From the NCBI GenBank assembly GCA_963727465.1, contig CAVSGL010000003.1:310001-374000 (forward strand): a DNA stretch of 64,000 nucleotides, written 5' to 3'. The translations under genes and the position numbers were made by a program. The notes beneath the pieces were generated by a model that saw nothing but the letters and a program-made list of their open reading frames with translations, did no database searches and was not told the origin of the DNA. Below, piece after piece: positions 26,087 to 36,366 of the stretch (position 1 is its first letter; each line of letters starts with the position of its first letter). The DNA comes from VRUE01 sp963727465 (GTDB lineage Bacteria; Actinomycetota; Thermoleophilia; Solirubrobacterales; 70-9).

Positions 26087-26779
26087 GTGACCACGAGCTC
26101 GTCCAAGGGTTCCGTGCTCGTCGTCGAGGACGAGCAGGCGATCGCCGATCTCGTTCGCGCTTATCTCAAGCGCGACGGGTTCGGCGTCGTCTGGGCCCGC
26201 AGCGGCGAGCAGGCGCTGGAGGAGCTGGCCCGCCACCCGGTCCGCCTCGTCGTGCTCGACATCGGCCTGCCGGGAATCGACGGCTTCGAGGTGTGCCGCC
26301 GCCTCCGTGCCCGCACCGGCGTGCCGATCCTGATCCTCAGCGCCCGCGACGACGAGGTCGATCGGGTGGCCGGGCTGGAAGCCGGCGCCGACGACTACGT
26401 GACCAAGCCGTTCTCGCCCCGTGAGCTCGTCGCCAGGGTGAAGGCGATCCTGCGCCGCACCGGCAGCGGCGCGGAGGCGGAGCACGACGGCGGGCCGCTG
26501 GTCGTCGGCGACATCGCGCTCGATCGCGCAGCGCGGACCGTGACGGTCGCCGGCGAAGGGGTTGAGCTGACCGGGCGCGAGTTCGACCTGCTTGCCGCGC
26601 TGCTCGCCCATCCCGGCGTAGTGCTGGGGCGGGACCGCCTGCTCGAGCTCGCCTGGGGCGGCGAGTTCCCGGGCGGGACCCGGACCGTGGACGTCCACGT
26701 CGCCCAGCTGCGCGCAAAGCTCGGCCGTCCGGACCTGGTGCGGACCGTGCGTGGCGCCGGCTACAAGGTCGTGCCGTGA
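26087..26779 (+). CDS. OmpR-family response regulator
   Basis: The 230-residue protein has a receiver domain (VEDE acidic pocket, phospho-acceptor Asp58 in VVLDIGLPG, Lys in VTKPFSPREL) and an OmpR/PhoB winged helix (LTGREFDLLAALLAHPG, RTVDVHVAQLRAKLG). It starts GTG and its TGA overlaps the GTG of the kinase gene. Target genes may include the secreted protein just upstream. Confidence 0.92.
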   Translation: MTTSSSKGSVLVVEDEQAIADLVRAYLKRDGFGVVWARSGEQALEELARHPVRLVVLDIGLPGIDGFEVCRRLRARTGVPILILSARDDEVDRVAGLEAGADDYVTKPFSPRELVARVKAILRRTGSGAEAEHDGGPLVVGDIALDRAARTVTVAGEGVELTGREFDLLAALLAHPGVVLGRDRLLELAWGGEFPGGTRTVDVHVAQLRAKLGRPDLVRTVRGAGYKVVP

Positions 26780-28137
26780 CCCGCTCGCTGCGGGCGCGGC
26801 TGTTCGTCGCGATCCTCGGCGCCGTGCTGGTCGGCGTCGGCGCCTCGCTCGCCCTGGGGATCGTGCTGACGCGCGACGCCGTGCGGGGGACGATTCGCCG
26901 CGACGTCGAGCAGCAGGCCGACTCCCTGGTCGGACAGCCCTCGCTGCTGCGGGCCTCGCGCGAACGGCAGCGGGCCAAAGGCGAAGCGCGCAGACCGCCT
27001 CCACCCGGATTGCCTGCGCCTCCGCCCAAAGGCGTCCTTCCGCCCCGCGCGCCGGGCGAGCGCCCGGTAACCATCGTCAGCCTGGCGCAAGCGCGCCGCA
27101 TCCTTCCCACCTCCGCGGTGACCGAGCTGCGCCGCAGCGGCAGCGCCGACGGCACCGCGACGATCGCCGGGCGGGACTCGATCTACGCGGCGCGGCGCTC
27201 CGGCTCCACGGTCGTCCTGGTCTCGCGCCCGGACCTCGTCAGCGGCGACGACTTCCGCCGCTACCTCTCGGCCCTGCTGATCGCCAGCGGCGCCGCCGCG
27301 CTGCTGGCGGCTGCGGTCGCCGCGCTGCTGGCGCGCCGCCTGACCCGGCCGCTGCGGCGACTCCGCGCCGCGGCCGGCGAGCTTGCCGAGGGCCGCCACC
27401 CCGAGCCGGTCCCCGAGGTCGGGACCGAGGAGCTCGACGACCTCGCCCACTCGTTCAACCGGATGGCGGCGCAGCTCGCGCTCGCGCGCGACGCCGAGCG
27501 CGCCGTGCTGCTCTCGGTCTCGCACGACCTGCGCACGCCGCTGACCTCGATTCGCGGCTATGCGGAGGGGATCGAGGACGGCACGGTCGAGCCCGCAGAC
27601 GCCGCCGCCGTCGTCGGCCGCGAGGCCGATCGGCTCGAGCGCCTGGTCGGCGACCTGCTCGCGCTCGCCAGGCTGCGCCAGGGCGTGCTCGAGGTGCGGC
27701 GCGAGCCGGTCGACCTGGCGGCGGTCGCGCGCGAGGCGGAGGAACGGCTGCGCCCCCAGGCGGCGGACGCGGCGGTCACCGTGCGGGTCCGGGCCGGCGA
27801 CGCCCGGGCGACCGCCGACCACGGCCGCGCCCTCCAGGTCGTCTCCAACCTGCTCGAGAACGCGATCCGCGTCAGCCCCGAGGGCGGCGAGGTGACGGTC
27901 GAGGCGAGCCCCGGCCTGGTCCGCGTCAGTGACGAAGGCCCCGGGATCCCCGAGGAGGAGATCCCCCGCGCCTTCGAGCGCTTCCACCTGCGCGCCCGCG
28001 CCGGCCGCGGCTCGCCCGGCGGCGCCGGCCTCGGCCTGGCGATCGCGCGCGAGCTGAGCGAGGCGATGGGAGGCGGGGTGGAAGTGGAGAATCTCCCCGC
28101 CCAGGGCGCCCGCTTCACCGTTCGGCTGCCAAGCTGA
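26776..28137 (+). CDS. Membrane sensor histidine kinase
   Basis: The 453-residue protein has an N-terminal transmembrane helix (residues about 9-31), a Pro-rich extracellular domain of about 130 residues, a second helix (about 164-186), HAMP (RRLTRPLRRLRAAAGELAEG), the H-box with His250 (SVSHDLRTPLTS), the N-box (NLLENAIRVSP) and ATP-lid glycine boxes (DEGPGIPEEE, GAGLGLAIARELSEAMGG). It forms a two-component pair with the overlapping upstream regulator. The sensor domain has no family I can name. Confidence 0.92.
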   Translation: MTRSLRARLFVAILGAVLVGVGASLALGIVLTRDAVRGTIRRDVEQQADSLVGQPSLLRASRERQRAKGEARRPPPPGLPAPPPKGVLPPRAPGERPVTIVSLAQARRILPTSAVTELRRSGSADGTATIAGRDSIYAARRSGSTVVLVSRPDLVSGDDFRRYLSALLIASGAAALLAAAVAALLARRLTRPLRRLRAAAGELAEGRHPEPVPEVGTEELDDLAHSFNRMAAQLALARDAERAVLLSVSHDLRTPLTSIRGYAEGIEDGTVEPADAAAVVGREADRLERLVGDLLALARLRQGVLEVRREPVDLAAVAREAEERLRPQAADAAVTVRVRAGDARATADHGRALQVVSNLLENAIRVSPEGGEVTVEASPGLVRVSDEGPGIPEEEIPRAFERFHLRARAGRGSPGGAGLGLAIARELSEAMGGGVEVENLPAQGARFTVRLPS

Positions 28138-28167
28138 TCGCGCGGAGAAAGGGTTACCCTGCATACA

Positions 28168-28341
28168 GTGTCGGTCGAACGCGTCGATAAACAGCCAGCT
28201 GATCCATGGCGTGCAAATGAGCAGGCGCGACGACGCCAGCTCCGCGAAGACGGCCGCCGCTCACTTGCGGTCAATCTGGCCGAAGGGCTCTCATTGAGTG
28301 AATTTCTTTCCACTTTCACGGGGAGCGCGCGGCAGAGTTGA
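28168..28341 (+). CDS. Small protein coupled to nucleotidyltransferase (57 aa)
   Basis: A GTG-started frame encodes VSVERVDKQPADPWRANEQA, then a basic helix (RRRQLREDGRRSLAVNLAEG) and LSLSEFLSTFTGS. Its TGA overlaps the TTG start of the next gene (TTGA), showing translational coupling. The basic, helical make-up and position ahead of an AbiEii/DUF6036-type nucleotidyltransferase suggest a partner or antitoxin-like protein. No family assignment is possible. Confidence 0.6.
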   Translation: MSVERVDKQPADPWRANEQARRRQLREDGRRSLAVNLAEGLSLSEFLSTFTGSARQS

Positions 28342-28844
28342 GCCCTGAGCCGCTGCGGTTGAGGGAGCTTCTACAGCGACTTTCCGACGCGGAGGTTCGC
28401 TTTATCCTCGTCGGAGACCTGGCCGTAAACGCCTGGGGGTACCTCCGGGCGACGAAGGACGTCGATCTGGTCCCCGACCCTGAGATTGGCAATCTCAGAA
28501 AGCTGATCGCCGTGCTGGCGAGCCTCGAAGGAAAGGTCGACGTCGACGGCCGTCTCCTTGCATCCAGTGCGCTCTCGGCCTTCCTGCGTACGGGCGACCG
28601 AACCTATGTGGTCACCGACCTTGGCCGGGTCGATGTGCTCCAGGGGCTCCCCCAGGTGCCGTCGTTTGCGGCACTGGACGCGGATGCGGAGGACGTCAAC
28701 ATGGACGGCATTATGGTCCGCGTGTGCTCTCTCGATCAACTCCTTGCGATGAAGCGAACCAGCCAGAGACTGCGCGACAGGGACGATCTCGAAGGACTCG
28801 AAGCTGCGCACGGAATCGAGGGCACCACTGAGGAAGAGGCGTGA
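28338..28844 (+). CDS. DUF6036/AbiEii-like nucleotidyltransferase
   Basis: A 168-residue protein with VGDLAVNAWGYLRATKDVDL: the Gly-rich turn and the Asp41-x-Asp43 metal site of minimal nucleotidyltransferases, like those in type IV toxin-antitoxin pairs. Residues near 130-150 (VCSLDQLLAMKRTSQRLRD) match the family's KRxxxRxRDxxD-type end. It starts TTG 28338, overlapping the small upstream gene. Base composition is a little lower in GC than the neighbouring two-component genes, consistent with an acquired module. Confidence 0.72.
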   Translation: MSPEPLRLRELLQRLSDAEVRFILVGDLAVNAWGYLRATKDVDLVPDPEIGNLRKLIAVLASLEGKVDVDGRLLASSALSAFLRTGDRTYVVTDLGRVDVLQGLPQVPSFAALDADAEDVNMDGIMVRVCSLDQLLAMKRTSQRLRDRDDLEGLEAAHGIEGTTEEEA

Positions 28845-28845
28845 G

Positions 28846-29922
28846 GTGCGGATGTCCAGGAGTTTCGCTTGGCTAGCGGGAGGCGCTGCGGTGCTGATTG
28901 CCGTGTTGGGTGCGTTCCTGCTGGGCAGGTCGACCGACGGTGGGGCCAACACGGACCGACCGGGCTCACCGGAGCCACAGCGCGAGCCGATCTGTTCCAG
29001 GTCAGCAGCCGAGAAGGCCACCATCGCCAGCGAGTTCGACGAGGAGGTTCGCGGCTACGCGTCGGTGAACGCGAGCCTCGCTGGCTACCCACAGACCAAC
29101 ATTCCTTTCTTCACTTCGACTGCGACCGACTACCAGGTGGGCTTGCTGCGCTGCCGCGATGTCACGGGGGACGGCCGCGACGACATGATCGTCGGCTTGG
29201 GAGCAGGCGCTGCTGGGCGAATATCTCAGTGGGCGATCTTTGCTCCCGATTCAACGGGCAAGTGGAGCCTCGCCTTTACCCGGATCGGGAGCTTGATCGA
29301 CTCGTTGAAGGTTGTCGGTAGGTCGATCGTCGTTAGGACGCCGACGTTTGGCGCACACGACCCACTTTGCTGTCCGTCTGGACACAAGTCCGTTCGAATT
29401 TTCTTCCGAAGGGGGGAGTTTGTGGCGGACACTTCGCTGGTGGCGCGTGCACACCGAGAAGTGGATATTGCCGACGGGCGAGTCACTCGCCTTGGGCAGC
29501 TTGATCCCAGCCGAGACTCGCCGGTCCAGGCGCTCGCCGACTTGGGGTCGCCTACGGCAGTGGGGAGCAGCTTGAATAGTTCTTGCCCCTACGAATGGAG
29601 CGATCTCGGTGTGTCGATCACGTTTGCGAATTTCGGTGGAGCTGACCCCTGTGGCCGGGACGGTCGCATCGCGAGCTTTGAGCTGGAGGGATCTCCAGCG
29701 GAACAGGCCGGATGGAGGGTCGCCGACGGCGCGGCGGTTGGCATGGACGTCAAGACGTTGCGGCGTTTGTATCCCGGCGGCAGGGAAGACGGTCGCGAAC
29801 TCGTGCTGGTCGAAACGCCATCGGCGATTGGCGCCGATGGCACGCTCGCTGTCATGACGGCCTTTCTGGCCGGCGGCAAGGCGCTTGCCTATAGATTTTA
29901 CGTTGGTGCCGCTGGCGAGTGA
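28846..29922 (+). CDS. Secreted or membrane-anchored protein of unknown function
   Basis: The 358-residue protein has an N-terminal hydrophobic segment (GGAAVLIAVLGAFLLG) followed by a Gly/Pro-rich linker, so it is exported or anchored. CRDVTGDGRDDMIVGLG is a calcium-loop-like FG-GAP/dockerin-type motif. CCPSGHKSVRIFFRRGEFV and the repeated Cys pairs suggest disulphides. Starts are GTG 28846 or ATG 28852. It follows the nucleotidyltransferase by one base and, like it, is less GC-rich than core genes. I do not recognise a family. Confidence 0.6.
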   Translation: MRMSRSFAWLAGGAAVLIAVLGAFLLGRSTDGGANTDRPGSPEPQREPICSRSAAEKATIASEFDEEVRGYASVNASLAGYPQTNIPFFTSTATDYQVGLLRCRDVTGDGRDDMIVGLGAGAAGRISQWAIFAPDSTGKWSLAFTRIGSLIDSLKVVGRSIVVRTPTFGAHDPLCCPSGHKSVRIFFRRGEFVADTSLVARAHREVDIADGRVTRLGQLDPSRDSPVQALADLGSPTAVGSSLNSSCPYEWSDLGVSITFANFGGADPCGRDGRIASFELEGSPAEQAGWRVADGAAVGMDVKTLRRLYPGGREDGRELVLVETPSAIGADGTLAVMTAFLAGGKALAYRFYVGAAGE

Positions 29923-29984
29923 GGGCGGCGCTACCCTGTCGCGACGAAATCTCCGGGTCGGCTTGTTCCTGCCGTCCCCTGACG

Positions 29985-30944
29985 ATGGAAACGATCACCT
30001 CCGAACAGCCGACCGTGCCGGCCGACGCACCCCGTGACGATGCGACCTCTCCCGATCAGGTGATGCCGCGGCGCTCGCCGCTGCGGGCGGCGATCAAGAC
30101 CGGGCGGCCGCAGGAGTGGGTCAAGAACGTCTTCGTCTTCGCCGGGCTGCTCTTCTCGGGTAAGTTCAACCAGTCGCACGAGGTGCTGGAGGCGGTGCTC
30201 ACCTTCGTCGCCTTCTGCGCGATCTCGAGCGCCGGCTACTACGTCAACGACCTGATCGACGTCGAGCTCGACCGCAAGCACCCGAAGAAGCGCTTCCGCC
30301 CGCTCGCCGCCGGCGAGCTCTCCGAGCGCACGGCGATGACGATCGCGCCGCTGCTCGCCGCCTTCGCGATCGCGGTCGCATTCGCCACGGTCAACTGGCA
30401 GGTCGGCCTGATGGTGGTCGGCTACGGGGTCGCCCAGATGGCCTACAGCCTCGGCCTCAAGCAGGTCGTGATCGTCGACGTGATGACCCTCGCCGGGCTC
30501 TTCATCCTGCGCGTCGCCGCCGGCGCCGTCGCGGTCGACGCCCACGCCTCGGAATGGCTGCTGCTGTGCACCGGCATGGTCGCCCTCTTCCTCGGCGTCA
30601 CCAAGCGCCGCCAGGAGGCGGTCTCCGAGCTGCATCAGGGAACCAGCAGCCGCCCGGTGCTGGAGCATTACTCGCTTCCCTTCCTCGACCAGATGGTCGC
30701 CATGGTCACCACCGGGACCGTGATCAGCTACTCGATCTACGCGGTCAACTCGCCGATCATCGGCAACAAGATGATGTGGACGATCCCGCCGGTCGTCTAC
30801 TTCATCTTCCGCTACCTCTACCTGATCTACGACCGCGCCGACGATCGCTCCACCGCGGCGATCGTCTCCGAAGACAAGAGCATCCTGATCGCCGGCGCGA
30901 TCTATGTGATCACCGCCTTCGCCCTGCTCTACATCTTCAAGTGA
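29985..30944 (+). CDS. UbiA-family prenyltransferase (decaprenyl-phosphate phosphoribosyltransferase-like)
   Basis: The 319-residue polytopic protein has the UbiA aspartate motif NDLIDVELDRKHPKKRFRPL, nearly as in the mycobacterial enzyme that makes decaprenylphosphoryl-5-phosphoribose, plus the second site MAYSLGLKQVVIVDVMTL and several TM helices. It opens with a disordered acidic stretch and RPQEWVKNVFVFAGLLFSG. The product would donate arabinose to wall polymers, or another polyprenyl conjugate may be made. The stop overlaps the GTG start of a polysaccharide deacetylase, supporting a cell-envelope role. ATG 29985 is preferred over upstream starts. Confidence 0.8.
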   Translation: METITSEQPTVPADAPRDDATSPDQVMPRRSPLRAAIKTGRPQEWVKNVFVFAGLLFSGKFNQSHEVLEAVLTFVAFCAISSAGYYVNDLIDVELDRKHPKKRFRPLAAGELSERTAMTIAPLLAAFAIAVAFATVNWQVGLMVVGYGVAQMAYSLGLKQVVIVDVMTLAGLFILRVAAGAVAVDAHASEWLLLCTGMVALFLGVTKRRQEAVSELHQGTSSRPVLEHYSLPFLDQMVAMVTTGTVISYSIYAVNSPIIGNKMMWTIPPVVYFIFRYLYLIYDRADDRSTAAIVSEDKSILIAGAIYVITAFALLYIFK

Positions 30945-31759
30945 GCCTCCACGCGAAGCGGCGCCTGATCGCCCTGGCCGCGATTCTGGCGGTGCTCGTC
31001 GTGCCGCTCTGGATCGTCACCGCCTCGGCGTCGAAGAAGCTGCGCTCGGCGCGGATGAGCAGCGGCGTGCGCACGATCCTGCGCGGCGAGCGCGCTGCCG
31101 AAGAAGCGGCCCGGCAGAACCGCGCGATCGCGACCCTGCTGAAGACCACGCCGAGCGTCCGCGAGCTGCCGGCGGCGGGTCGCGAGGTGGCGCTCAGCTT
31201 TGACGACGGCCCCAGCCCTTACACCGAAGAGATCATCGACATCCTCATCGACCGCCACGTCCCGGCCACCTTCTTCCCGGTCGGCGTGGCGATCGACGAA
31301 CACCCGGAGACGATCCGGCGCGAGGCGCGCGACGGCTTCGCGATCGGCGACCACACCGTCCACCATCCGCGCATGTCCGAGCTGCCGGCCAGGGAACAGG
31401 TGGCCGAAGTCGATGGCCAGGCCGCCGGCCTGCGGCGCAACGCCGCCCCGCCCCCGCACCTGTTCCGCCCCCCGTTCGGCGTCTACGACGAGGACACGCT
31501 GAAGATCCTGCGCCGGCGCGGGATGCTGATGGTCCTCTGGACGGTCGAGACCGACGACTACGAGCTGCCGGGCCAGGAAGCGATCGCCGCGCACGTGCTC
31601 GAAGCGGTGACCCCGGGAGCGATCGTGCTGATGCACGACGGTGGCGGCGACCGCTCCGAGACCGTCGCCGCGCTGCCCGAAATCATCGCCGAGCTGCGCC
31701 GCCGCGGCTACCGGCTGGTCACCGTCCCCCAGCTCGTGCTCGACGCCTCTGTCGATTGA
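30941..31759 (+). CDS. Polysaccharide deacetylase (NodB domain), membrane-anchored
   Basis: The 272-residue protein has an N-terminal signal anchor (RLIALAAILAVLVVPLWIVTASA) and a NodB domain: SFDDGPS (catalytic and metal Asp), HTVHH (metal His pair), RPPFGVYDE, WTVETDDY and IVLMHDGGG. It would de-N-acetylate peptidoglycan or another N-acetylated polymer outside the membrane. Its GTG overlaps the stop of the UbiA-type gene, so the two are cotranscribed. Confidence 0.9.
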   Translation: MSLHAKRRLIALAAILAVLVVPLWIVTASASKKLRSARMSSGVRTILRGERAAEEAARQNRAIATLLKTTPSVRELPAAGREVALSFDDGPSPYTEEIIDILIDRHVPATFFPVGVAIDEHPETIRREARDGFAIGDHTVHHPRMSELPAREQVAEVDGQAAGLRRNAAPPPHLFRPPFGVYDEDTLKILRRRGMLMVLWTVETDDYELPGQEAIAAHVLEAVTPGAIVLMHDGGGDRSETVAALPEIIAELRRRGYRLVTVPQLVLDASVD

Positions 31760-31837
31760 TCTGTCCGCTCACTGCGGGGCAGGGCCGCTTCAGCGGAGAA
31801 CTGTGTTCATCGGGAGCGCCGCCTACCATGATTCACC

Positions 31838-33256
31838 ATGGCCGAGGAGACCTTTCACCCGCTGAGCGCTGCGGAGCTCGCCGAGATCGACGCCCGGTAC
31901 GAACCCTTCCCGTCGTTCGAGGACTGGCCGAAGGATCTCCCGAATCGGGACCTCTGGCAGGCCGCCCGTGACGAATTCGAGCGCGCTGCCGATCAAGCCA
32001 CGGAGGCCGATCTCCACCGTGCCCAAGCGATGGCGCGCCGAGTTGCGGCCTTCGACACGGGTGCAATCGAGGGCCTCTACGCCACCAACCGCGGCCTCAC
32101 GTTCACGGTCGCCGAACAGGCGGCGCTCTGGGAGCAGAAGGTGGATGCCCAAGGTCCCGACGCACGAGCCCTGTTCGAGGCTCAGTTGCGGGCGTTTGAG
32201 CTGGTTCTCGACCATGCGACCGAACACTTCCCGAAGTTGACCCAGGCCTGGCTCAGGCGGATTCACGAGGAGATCACGGCTCCCCAGGAGACGTATGTGG
32301 TCCATACGCCTGCCGGCTCCCAGAAGCAACCGCTTCCCAGGGGGGAATACAAGAAATACCCCAACCATGTTCGAACTTCCGAAGGGGCGGTGCATGCCTA
32401 CGCCCCCGTCGAGTTCACCCAGTCCGAGATGCAGCGTCTGGTGGACGAGGTTGAAAGCGAAGGATTCCAGATCGCCCATCCGGTCATTCAGGCCTCATAC
32501 GCCCACTATGCGCTGGTCGCCGTTCATCCGTTTGCCGACGGCAATGGGAGGTTGGCCCGGGCTGCCGCATCGGTCTACACCTATCGCGATGCATCCATAC
32601 CGCTGATGGTGCTGGATGAGCATCGTGTCGATTATCTCTCTGCGTTGGCAGCCGCCGACGCGGGCGACGCGAGCTCATTCATCGAAATCATCGAGCGTGT
32701 GACCCGAGAGGCCCTTGACCTGGTCAGAGACAGCCTGCAAACGGCGATGGCGCCCCAGCCGGACACGCTGCTTGAAGAGTTCACCGGACTGTACGCCGAA
32801 GAGGCGAAGCGCCAGCGGCAAGACAAGCTCGTGCGCAGCTTCGTGGACTGGCTGGTCCCGGAGATCGAGAAGCAGGTCGTGGATCTCGATATTCCCGCTG
32901 GGGTGGAGATCGGCATGCAGACGTTTGACAAAACGAATCAAGCCCCACCGAGTGGATTTCGAAATCTGGACGCAGACGGGACGAGGAGCTTCCGGTTCAA
33001 CCTCGAGTCAGTCTCCCCGGCGTCGGCGAACCTGCCTCGGCGGGTCGACATCTTCGTCGACGGAGACGCAGAGAATGGCGCCGTTCTTCTTCGCGGCGTT
33101 CAGACTCCGGACGAACAGTTGCGCTTGGCGCGATCGGATCTGGAGCCGACCATCTCGAGCCTCGCCCAGCGTCGGATCGAAAACTTCGTGAGCAGGGTCC
33201 TGGGCAACGGCCTTGCCGAGTTGCTGCAGAAAGCCCGCCAGCAGGTCGGGCGCTGA
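31838..33256 (+). CDS. Fic family protein (class II, N-terminal inhibitory helix)
   Basis: The 472-residue protein has the catalytic loop HPFADGNGRLAR (His230 to Arg238) and an upstream inhibitory motif T74GAIEG79, which fits the (S/T)xxxE(G/N) signature of self-inhibited Fic enzymes that AMPylate or otherwise modify proteins. After the Fic core, about 200 residues (DKLVRSFVDWLVPEIEKQVV, VDIFVDGDAENG) form an unassigned C-terminal domain. It stands alone with no antitoxin gene beside it. Base composition is lower in GC than the neighbours, suggesting acquisition. Confidence 0.88.
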   Translation: MAEETFHPLSAAELAEIDARYEPFPSFEDWPKDLPNRDLWQAARDEFERAADQATEADLHRAQAMARRVAAFDTGAIEGLYATNRGLTFTVAEQAALWEQKVDAQGPDARALFEAQLRAFELVLDHATEHFPKLTQAWLRRIHEEITAPQETYVVHTPAGSQKQPLPRGEYKKYPNHVRTSEGAVHAYAPVEFTQSEMQRLVDEVESEGFQIAHPVIQASYAHYALVAVHPFADGNGRLARAAASVYTYRDASIPLMVLDEHRVDYLSALAAADAGDASSFIEIIERVTREALDLVRDSLQTAMAPQPDTLLEEFTGLYAEEAKRQRQDKLVRSFVDWLVPEIEKQVVDLDIPAGVEIGMQTFDKTNQAPPSGFRNLDADGTRSFRFNLESVSPASANLPRRVDIFVDGDAENGAVLLRGVQTPDEQLRLARSDLEPTISSLAQRRIENFVSRVLGNGLAELLQKARQQVGR

Positions 33257-33265
33257 TAGGGGCAC

Positions 33266-33574
33266 TCAGGAGCTGACCGGGAGGTCGGAGACCAACTCGG
33301 TCTTGCCGCCGCGCTCGAACTGGAGGTCGATCGTCTCGTTCTTGCGGTAGGTGCCGAAGATGCCGAGGTACATCGCCAGCCAGCGGCCGGTGCCGACCTT
33401 CTCCTTGACGATCTCGCGGGTGAAGACGATCTCGCCGGCCCGCACCTCGTAGTCGCTGCCCTCGGTCTGCTGGACGCCGTTGACGAAGACGACGTAGGGG
33501 GCCTCGGCGCCGGCCGGCAGCCGCACCCGCCGCCCCGCCGCGTAGCTGCCCTTGGGGATCTCGGTCTCGCTCAC
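33266..33574 (-). CDS. Conserved hypothetical protein
   Basis: A 102-residue protein predicted largely beta (VRLPAGAEAPYVVFVNGVQQ, DYEVRAGEIVFTREIV), reminiscent of small beta-sandwich domains, with an IFGTYRKNETIDLQFERGGK end. No signal or membrane segment. Its ATG overlaps the stop of the gene at 33571-33912 (ATGA), so they form a two-gene unit converging on the Fic gene. Confidence 0.65.
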   Translation of the reverse strand: MSETEIPKGSYAAGRRVRLPAGAEAPYVVFVNGVQQTEGSDYEVRAGEIVFTREIVKEKVGTGRWLAMYLGIFGTYRKNETIDLQFERGGKTELVSDLPVSS

Positions 33575-33912
33575 GATTCGAGAGTCTCGCGCACCGCGTC
33601 GAACGGCGTCTCGAAGGCGGTTGGGTCGAGCTCCTCGCGCCGCACGCCGCCACGGAACGGCATGAACGTCCCGTCCCCCCGCACGTCCACCCCGGCAACG
33701 GCCTTGCGCAGCCAGCCGCCGCCGCTCAGCTGAAGGCGCGCGTGGACCTGCTGCTCGGGCCCGAAGTCCCGCAGCGCCGAAACACCCTTCACCGGCCCCT
33801 CGGCCCGAATCGCCAAAGCCCGTTCGCGCATCCTCGCAACGGCTTCATCCAGATCACCGAAGCTCTCATGCCCCACGTCGGATCCATGCCGAACCGTCAG
33901 CTTCCAGCTCAC
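33571..33912 (-). CDS. Conserved hypothetical protein
   Basis: A 113-residue soluble protein (LTVRHGSDVGHESFGDLDEA; FGPEQQVHARLQLSGGGWL) with alternating strands and helices and no catalytic motif that I can recognise. It is the first gene of a coupled pair with 33266-33574. It lies 51 bases downstream of the citrate synthase gene on the same strand. Confidence 0.65.
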   Translation of the reverse strand: MSWKLTVRHGSDVGHESFGDLDEAVARMRERALAIRAEGPVKGVSALRDFGPEQQVHARLQLSGGGWLRKAVAGVDVRGDGTFMPFRGGVRREELDPTAFETPFDAVRETLES

Positions 33913-33963
33913 GCGAGCAGCGTACGTGTCTGGGGTTGGAAGGGTCCTCCGACCCTTCCTACG

Positions 33964-35314
<1,351 letters not shown>

Positions 35315-35351
35315 CGCGGCGGAATTCTCGCAGCTTGGCCGTGCCGGCTCG

Positions 35352-36275
<924 letters not shown>

Positions 36276-36366
36276 AACTTCTCCCTCTTTTCGTGTTGCA
36301 AGGTTTCAGTGCTGCCAGTCAGGGCATCGTAAAGACGTGGACAGGGAACGACCCGTCTCGGGGGCG

